A stretch of DNA of 64,000 nt from an uncultured Caldilineaceae bacterium (GTDB taxonomy: Bacteria; Chloroflexota; Anaerolineae; Caldilineales; Caldilineaceae), in NCBI GenBank assembly GCA_951813625.1, contig CATOTS010000004.1:62001-126000 (forward strand), in the 5' to 3' direction. The notes beneath the pieces were generated by a model that did not search any database, was not told the origin of the DNA, and saw nothing but the letters and a program-made list of their open reading frames with translations. Below are positions 62,780 to 64,000 of this stretch, in pieces. Every line of letters starts with the position of its first letter. Positions within the stretch are counted from its first letter, which is position 1. A program made the translations under genes and the position numbers.

Positions 62780-63682
62780 TTACTCGATCATCTTTGGATC
62801 GAGCGCGTCGCGCAAGCCGTCGCCGACGAATGAGAAGCCGAGCATGGCCAGGGCTACGGCCAAGGTGGGGAAGAGAGCAAGGTGCCAGTATACACGAACG
62901 TAGGCATTGCTGACACCGACCATTTTCCCCCAGCTAGGGATCGGGTCGTTGATGCCGATGCCGAGAAAGCTGAGGCCGGCCTCGCCGAATATGGCGGCGG
63001 GGATGCCGAAACTGATGGCCACGAGTATCGGTGTCAGTGCGTTGGGCAGCAGATGACGCATTATGATGCGGTTTCTGCCGACCCCGGTGCAGCGCGCGGC
63101 CTCGACGTACTCTTTTTCGCGCAGGGATAGGATCTGCCCGCGGGTGAGGCGGGCGATGCCGATCCAGCTGGTGATGCTGAGGGCGAAGATCACCTTGGTG
63201 ATACCGCCTCCCCAGACCGAGATAATGAGGATGGAGAACATGAGGCCGGGAAAGGCGGACATGGTATCGATGAAGCGGGAGATCATGAAGTCGGTACGGC
63301 CGCCGACGTAGCCGGCGAGGCTGCCCAAAGGGACACCAATCGAGAAGGCGACGATTTGGACGGAGATTCCGACGGTCATCGATGTTCGTGCGCCGTAGAT
63401 CAGCCGGCTGAGGTAGTCCCTGCCGACCTCGTCGGTGCCAAGCGGGTGGCCCGGCAGGTCGAAGGGGAAGCGGAGAACCCTGTCATAGTAGACCTTGTCA
63501 TAGGGGAACGGGGCGATCTGATCGGCGAACAGGGCCAGGATGAGGAAGAGCAGAACGATGGCGAGACCGAAGACGGCGAGCCGGTTGCGGAAGAATCGTC
63601 CCGCGGCGTCATGCCAGAGCGTGCGGTGACGGCCAATTCTGGGGGCGGCCAGGTCGATGGGCGTTGCGGCCCTGGCTGTCAC
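62780..63682 (-). CDS. ABC transporter permease, DppC/OppC family (second importer)
   Basis: A 300-residue permease of usual length. RFFRNRLAVFGLAIVLLF leads to the first helix; PLGTDEVGRDYLSRLIYGAR and the ATPase-contact loop AARCTGVGRNRIIMRHLLP are canonical. It starts with GTG overlapping the preceding TAG by one base (TAGTG), with GGAGGGAGG upstream. This compact form differs from the 378-residue counterpart at 5.8 kb, so the two importers are not recent duplicates. Confidence 0.92.
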   Translation of the reverse strand: MTARAATPIDLAAPRIGRHRTLWHDAAGRFFRNRLAVFGLAIVLLFLILALFADQIAPFPYDKVYYDRVLRFPFDLPGHPLGTDEVGRDYLSRLIYGARTSMTVGISVQIVAFSIGVPLGSLAGYVGGRTDFMISRFIDTMSAFPGLMFSILIISVWGGGITKVIFALSITSWIGIARLTRGQILSLREKEYVEAARCTGVGRNRIIMRHLLPNALTPILVAISFGIPAAIFGEAGLSFLGIGINDPIPSWGKMVGVSNAYVRVYWHLALFPTLAVALAMLGFSFVGDGLRDALDPKMIE

Positions 63683-64000
63683 TAGGCGCCTCCCTCCGCG
63701 CCCAGGCGGACGCGCGGATCGATCCAGGTATAGAGGATATCGGTGAAGAGGTAGGTCATGCTCCAGAGGAAGGCGATGAGGAGAAAGAGCGCCATTATCA
63801 TGGGATAGTCGCGGTTAAAGATGCTTGTCACAAAGAATCTGCCCAGTCCATTGATGCGGAACACGGCCTCGATGAAGATGCTGCCGGTCAGCAGATTGGG
63901 GACGATTACGCCGAGCGCGGTGACCATGGGGATCAGGGCGTTGCGCAGGATGTGACGGTACATTATGGCCTGGGAGCCCAACCCCTTTGCCTGTGCAGTG
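63682..64000 (-). CDS. ABC transporter permease, DppB/OppB family, C-terminal part cut by the window edge
   Basis: The C-terminal 105 residues are visible. Reading from the edge, [20 protein letters not shown] is the ATPase-contact loop of DppB-type permeases, followed by two membrane helices and the typical end [11 protein letters not shown]. The frame is open to base 64000, so the gene continues outside. It is coupled to the DppC-type gene by a one-base overlap. Confidence 0.9.
   Translation of the reverse strand, partial: TAQAKGLGSQAIMYRHILRNALIPMVTALGVIVPNLLTGSIFIEAVFRINGLGRFFVTSIFNRDYPMIMALFLLIAFLWSMTYLFTDILYTWIDPRVRLGAEGGA

Overview
The window is a high-GC (about 60% by eye) bacterial chromosome segment. 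Several traits fit a Chloroflexota member of the Caldilineae/Anaerolineae type: ABC substrate-binding lipoproteins with a V/E-rich linker followed by TPTP, an isopentenyl phosphate kinase, long class A penicillin-binding proteins, and zinc-ribbon/LysM and FecR/TPR/HEAT genes. This placement is an inference; there is no rRNA or tRNA gene to confirm it.

Layout. 1-14.1 kb (+): tail of an aminotransferase-like gene, an SDR dehydrogenase, a complete Dpp/Opp-type ABC importer (lipoprotein, two permeases, two ATPases), then an HpcH/HpaI aldolase, a TIM-barrel isomerase/epimerase, an M24 peptidase and a Gfo/Idh/MocA dehydrogenase. This looks like an uptake and catabolic locus for an unidentified organic solute. 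14.1-17.3 kb: a rearranged stretch in which the end of the Gfo/Idh gene and the end of a convergent cupin gene occur twice, flanking a VapBC toxin-antitoxin pair and a 298-bp MITE; then a GcvT-family gene (-). 17.5-23.5 kb (+): two related P-loop ATPases. The first is a very large membrane protein whose two predicted periplasmic beta-propellers resemble hybrid two-component sensors but whose output domain is an ATPase. 23.5-31 kb (+): UbiE/MenG, a second methyltransferase, PBP1A, SurE, a DUF1648-like membrane protein, a dolichyl-phosphate-mannose-synthase-like glycosyltransferase; then a CPBP protease (-). 32-37.8 kb (+): acyl-CoA dehydrogenase with EtfB/EtfA, threonine synthase, TrmB. 37.9-39.6 kb: an OLD-like ATPase/TOPRIM gene of atypical composition, a possible defence gene. 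39.7-54.9 kb (-): envelope genes (UbiA-like, GT39, FecR, TPR, HEAT, zinc-ribbon/LysM, M50 protease) and a tightly packed fmdB-hisZ-hisG-rfbC-selA-ipk series. 55.6-62 kb (+): a B12 uptake and salvage operon behind a consensus promoter, a cobalamin riboswitch and a terminator. 62-64 kb (-): a c-type cytochrome and two permeases of a second peptide-type importer, one cut by the window edge.

Repeats. A MITE family (288-306 bp, ~14-bp inverted ends) is present three times, with 8-bp target duplications visible at two copies. Two extra copies of only its central hairpin core lie between the divergent his and B12 promoters. Short tandem repeats with 10-bp units occur in two long intergenic regions.

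Most promising leads: the propeller-ATPase fusion and its soluble ATPase neighbour, with a 14-bp palindrome inside the first gene's promoter; the MITE/solo-core family; the duplicated segment around VapBC; and the OLD/TOPRIM gene.
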